Assembly (NCBI GenBank): GCA_003646875.1
Contig: QMLT01000118.1
Coordinates: 1-6,049, forward strand
Reading direction: 5' to 3'
Length of the DNA: 6,049 nt
Source of the DNA: Deltaproteobacteria bacterium
GTDB lineage: Bacteria > Desulfobacterota > DSM-4660 > Desulfatiglandales > B25-G16
In this document: positions 6,021 through 6,049 of the stretch, piece by piece
How positions within the stretch are numbered: position 1 is the first letter of the stretch
How the letters are laid out: every line of letters starts with the position of its first letter
Made by a program: the position numbers and the translations under genes
Notes under the pieces: generated by a model
The model's database searches: none
What the model was told of the DNA's origin: nothing
The model's input: the letters and a program-made list of their open reading frames with translations, nothing else

Positions 6021-6049
6021 TATAGGATAAAGTCTTTAAAGTGCATCAT

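Noticed and set aside
5983..6049. A coding region in the DNA right of the insertion sequence.
   Set aside because: Only 67 bases remain, with no start codon plus ribosome site and no recognisable peptide in any frame.

Overview
The window holds the 3' part of a phosphate-specific transport (pst) operon followed by one complete-looking IS21-family insertion sequence. The operon reads on the + strand: the last residues of pstS (1-47), pstC (44-934), pstA (1023-1877), pstB (1918-2679) and phoU (2691-3350). The insertion sequence spans about 3369-5982. It reads on the - strand and carries istA (transposase) and istB (AAA+ helper ATPase). The last 67 bases (5983-6049) are flanking DNA with no gene visible.

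The proteins and the order pstS-C-A-B-phoU are typical of bacteria. Arginine is coded mainly by AGG/AGA in the pst genes (13 of 17 in phoU), Shine-Dalgarno sites are ordinary, and the genes are tightly packed. This fits a moderate-GC Gram-negative-type bacterium, perhaps of the Desulfobacterota/Nitrospirota kind. That placement is a guess from general resemblance, because no marker gene is present.

The pst genes work as one unit. PstS captures periplasmic phosphate, PstC and PstA form the membrane channel, PstB drives transport with ATP, and PhoU links transporter state to the PhoR/PhoB-type signal and restrains uptake. pstS and pstC overlap in ATGA, and pstB and phoU are 11 bases apart. The pstC-pstA gap (88 bases) is the longest in the operon. 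The operon promoter and any Pho box lie upstream of the window.

The insertion sequence sits 18 bases after the phoU stop and is convergent with the operon, so it disrupts no pst gene but may have displaced the operon's native 3' end. Its ends are the most structured part of the window. Each carries four related units whose GGCC cores are spaced exactly 23 bases apart, arranged as mirror images, and each set is followed on the inner side by ACCTGTC. No target-site duplication is visible at the inferred termini. I see no evidence of a novel multi-gene system; the points worth a second look are the end arrays, the missing duplication, an unusual residue in PstC, and the effect of the insertion on operon termination.
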